From: Wurfbainia villosa
Lineage: Eukaryota; Streptophyta; Magnoliopsida; Zingiberales; Zingiberaceae
Assembly (NCBI GenBank): GCA_025175895.1
Contig: CM046004.1
Coordinates: forward strand, 186,001-250,000
Direction: 5' to 3'
Length of the DNA stretch: 64,000 bases
Each line of letters opens with the position of its first letter. The first letter of the stretch is position 1. The position numbers and the translations under genes were made by a program. Below, piece after piece: positions 62,165-64,000 of this stretch. Below the pieces are notes generated by a model, which saw nothing but the letters and a program-made list of their open reading frames with translations, was not told the DNA's origin and searched no databases.

Positions 62165-62699
62165 ACGATTTCGATGGCCCATCCATCACATCGCGATTGA
62201 GAAACGCATGATGCGCTCCCACGACTCCACGCCGTTGCCGTCGTCTGCCGCCGCGTCCGGCCACCTTCGGTCGCTGGACCGGGTGTGTTGGAAGGGCACC
62301 TTGCCGGCGATCCGGCCGGGCTCGGCTTCCGGCCGGAAGCCGATGCAAATCGACCGCGATTCGATCGGATCGCGACCGAATCACGACCGCAAACTGGTAT
62401 GGAAAGGACCGTCAGCGTTGGGCAGTCCTTTCCCGACCGGTGTGTCAATCGCGATTCGGCCAAATCACGACCGATTTGCGCTGGCTTCCGGCCGTAATCC
62501 GGTTGGACCGTCGGCGAGGTGCACTTCCAATGCACCCGGTCCAGCGGCCGGAGTTGGCCGGACGACGCGATGGCAACGACGAGGGGGTCGGGCGCGGAGG
62601 GGGTCAAGTGCACTGTACATTCTTCAATCGGGCGCTTGATCGAACGACTGAGATCGCTGCGCGCACGAGCACACAGCGTAACGTCGCACAACAGATCAA
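62165..62699. mobile_element. GC-rich fold-back element 1 inside (TA)n
   Basis: The two halves are imperfect inverted repeats around a centre near 62410. The left arm has CGTCCGGCCACCTTCGGTCG, CTGGACCGGGTGTGTTGGAA and GCCGGAAGCCGATGCAAATC. The complement of the right arm gives CGTCCGGCCAACTCCGGCCG, CTGGACCGGGTGCATTGGAA and GCCGGAAGCCAGCGCAAATC. At the centre GGAAAGGAC faces GTCCTTTCC. TA repeats lie on both sides (62117-62160 and 62698-62717). It has no coding capacity; open frames through it are spurious. Confidence 0.8.
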
Positions 62700-62717
62700 A
62701 TATATATATATATATAT

Positions 62718-63075
62718 TCCATCTAACAATAGAAGTTAATATGAATTATATATATAAATCCTCGTTGATCGACTATCATTACCATCCACTTATGCCCTTT
62801 TTTTTCCGAGCAAATGGCAAAACTAAATATTTTTCTGTCGTACACATACAAATACATGAGCGCGTCGTTATATTCTAATTCATTATATATATAGCAAGAC
62901 GTCCATTAAATAAATGGAGATTCTGGCATGGGCCCTTAGCGGGTTCCACGTGGCGCCTCAACAATAGTCGTATGTACCTGTCTCGGACCCACTTCAGTTT
63001 CCGACGTCTAACCTGGTCCCACCACCACCCTCCGCGGGTGCTAATGGGTATTTAAAATTAATTAATTATTACGTA
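62718..63075. other. Spacer between fold-back element 1 and XTH fragment
   Basis: Unique-looking AT-rich sequence, with no gene or repeat recognised. Confidence 0.5.
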
Positions 63076-63253
63076 GGAAGGTGGCGACGGTGCCGGCTGA
63101 GTTTCCGAGGACGAGCTTCTACCGGACGTCGAAGCGGCCAAAGAGGAACTCCTGCCGGGGGTGGAAGCCGAAATCGGAGGTGCGGTCGAGGGCGACCTAG
63201 AGGAGGTCGCCACCGTCGAGGGCTTTGACGCGGTCGTTGCCCTATAGGTTATC
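63076..63253 (-). pseudogene. Xyloglucan endotransglucosylase/hydrolase (XTH) exon fragment
   Basis: The minus strand encodes part of the N-terminal half of an XTH (GH16) protein. It reads GNDRVKALDGGDLL, VALDRTSDFGFHP, EFLFGRFDVR and KLVLGNSAGTVATF, in the family order just before the catalytic site. Three in-frame TAG codons interrupt it (63242-63244, 63197-63199, 63119-63121), at sites where the family has Trp, Gln and Leu. No signal peptide exon or catalytic exon was seen beside it, so it is a dead fragment. Confidence 0.8.
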
Positions 63254-63419
63254 CCGGCCCCGCGTCCGAGAGGAAGTTTGCGCCGGCGGTGCGAACGGCC
63301 GCGGCGATGGGAGTGATGATTAGGGAGGAGGGGTAGCGTTTTTCCATTCGTTTATTTAGAAGGAGAGTCTGTATCGACCTTGTGTCAGTGTGTATACAGG
63401 AGAATGGAAGGCAGAGAGA

Positions 63420-63423
<4 letters not shown>

Positions 63424-63490
<67 letters not shown>
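63424..63490. repeat. (TA)n microsatellite, left border of fold-back element 2
   Basis: About 67 bases of uninterrupted TA directly adjoin the second fold-back element. Confidence 0.97.
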
Positions 63491-63493
<3 letters not shown>

Positions 63494-63904
63494 AAATCTT
63501 CTCTGCTACCAATCATCCGCGTCCATGACACACCGAAGCTATCATCATCGCTGCCGTGCCGCCGCCGCCCGTCACACCTCCGGTCGTCGAACCTGCTGCG
63601 ATCGATGCCCAGGTCGCCGGTGGTCCGGTGGGTCTCGGGTGCCGCCAGATTCCGGTCGAATCGCGGCCGACAGTGGCCGCGCCATTGTCGACTGCGAAAT
63701 CGCCGGATTCCGACCGAATCGCGGCCGGAATTCGGCGTCGCACGAGCCCCGACGAACTACCGGTGAGGTACGTGTTGATCGCGCCAGGTCCGACGGACGG
63801 AGGTTGCTGGACGACACGCCGACGACAGCGACAATGGAGGTGGGTCACCGTATCACGTTCGATCGTGGACGGTTCGAGCGCGCGGCAGAAGATTTCTCTC
63901 TCTA
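63491..63904. mobile_element. GC-rich fold-back element 2 inside (TA)n
   Basis: The ends are inverted: AGAAATCTTCTCTGC after the left TA run, and AGAAATCTTCTGCCG as the complement of the right end, again next to a TA run (63905-63916). Inner arms also pair, for example CCGGTCGTCGAACCTG..GCGATC against the complement CCGTCCGTCGGACCTG..GCGATC, and ATTCCGGTCGAATCGCGGCC against ATTCCGGCCGCGATTCGG. The centre lies near 63695. It resembles element 1 in base composition, size and setting but differs in sequence. Confidence 0.78.
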
Positions 63905-64000
63905 TATTATATATATACACGTTTATTCAGTCTGCGTGTACGCATCGAGCTGAATTCGGAAAAAATTCGCGTGATTGCGGGAGAGACGAGCTACCTTTGT

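Noticed and set aside
63380..63766. Open frame with a long Tyr-Ile repeat
   Set aside because: It is produced by translation of the (TA)n microsatellite and adjoining fold-back arm; no start context or known domain.

Overview
This window is nuclear plant DNA. The genes have many spliced exons with canonical GT-AG borders, introns and spacers are AT-rich, and several first exons are GC-rich, as in commelinid monocots. LTR and LINE retroelements fill more than a third of the window. A monocot, possibly Zingiberales, fits best, but no species can be named from the sequence alone. Products are identified from recognised family motifs; no database search was possible.

Left part (1-20 kb): the 5' half of a RAD16-type SNF2 helicase gene (minus strand) runs off the left edge. 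It is followed by a mitochondrial-type KsgA/DIM1 rRNA dimethyladenosine transferase (minus) with a decayed partial copy of its own 3' end beside it. Next are a seven-exon PrmA-like ribosomal protein L11 methyltransferase (minus) with a fold-back element in intron 1, and a complete 22-exon TPX2 spindle-assembly gene (plus).

Middle (20-37 kb): a single-exon L-type lectin receptor kinase (24947-26953, plus) and a filament-like plant protein (FPP) coiled-coil gene (coding 33147-36644, plus). The AT-rich spacers hold an approximately 330-bp Mutator-type MITE with 9-bp target duplications, several tandem repeats and microsatellites.

Right part (37-64 kb): a full-length but decayed Ty1/copia element (37026-45828, minus orientation, 5-bp target duplication GTGTA) lies 0.4 kb downstream of FPP. 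Next is a three-exon GT43 xylosyltransferase of the IRX14 type (minus), whose last exon is separated by a 633-bp intron. A 6.0-kb L1-type LINE (plus) follows, with a perfect 15-bp target duplication. It is split by a 6.7-kb gag-only LTR retrotransposon with its own GGATG target duplication. The last 2 kb contain two GC-rich fold-back elements set inside (TA)n microsatellites and a fragment of a dead xyloglucan endotransglucosylase gene.

The host genes are housekeeping or growth genes (DNA repair, organelle ribosome modification, spindle assembly, xylan synthesis, receptor signalling). They do not form a pathway cluster. I found no evidence for a wholly new gene system. The strongest unusual signals are the nested retroelements, the fold-back elements in TA repeats, and an in-frame stop in an otherwise coding-looking part of TPX2.
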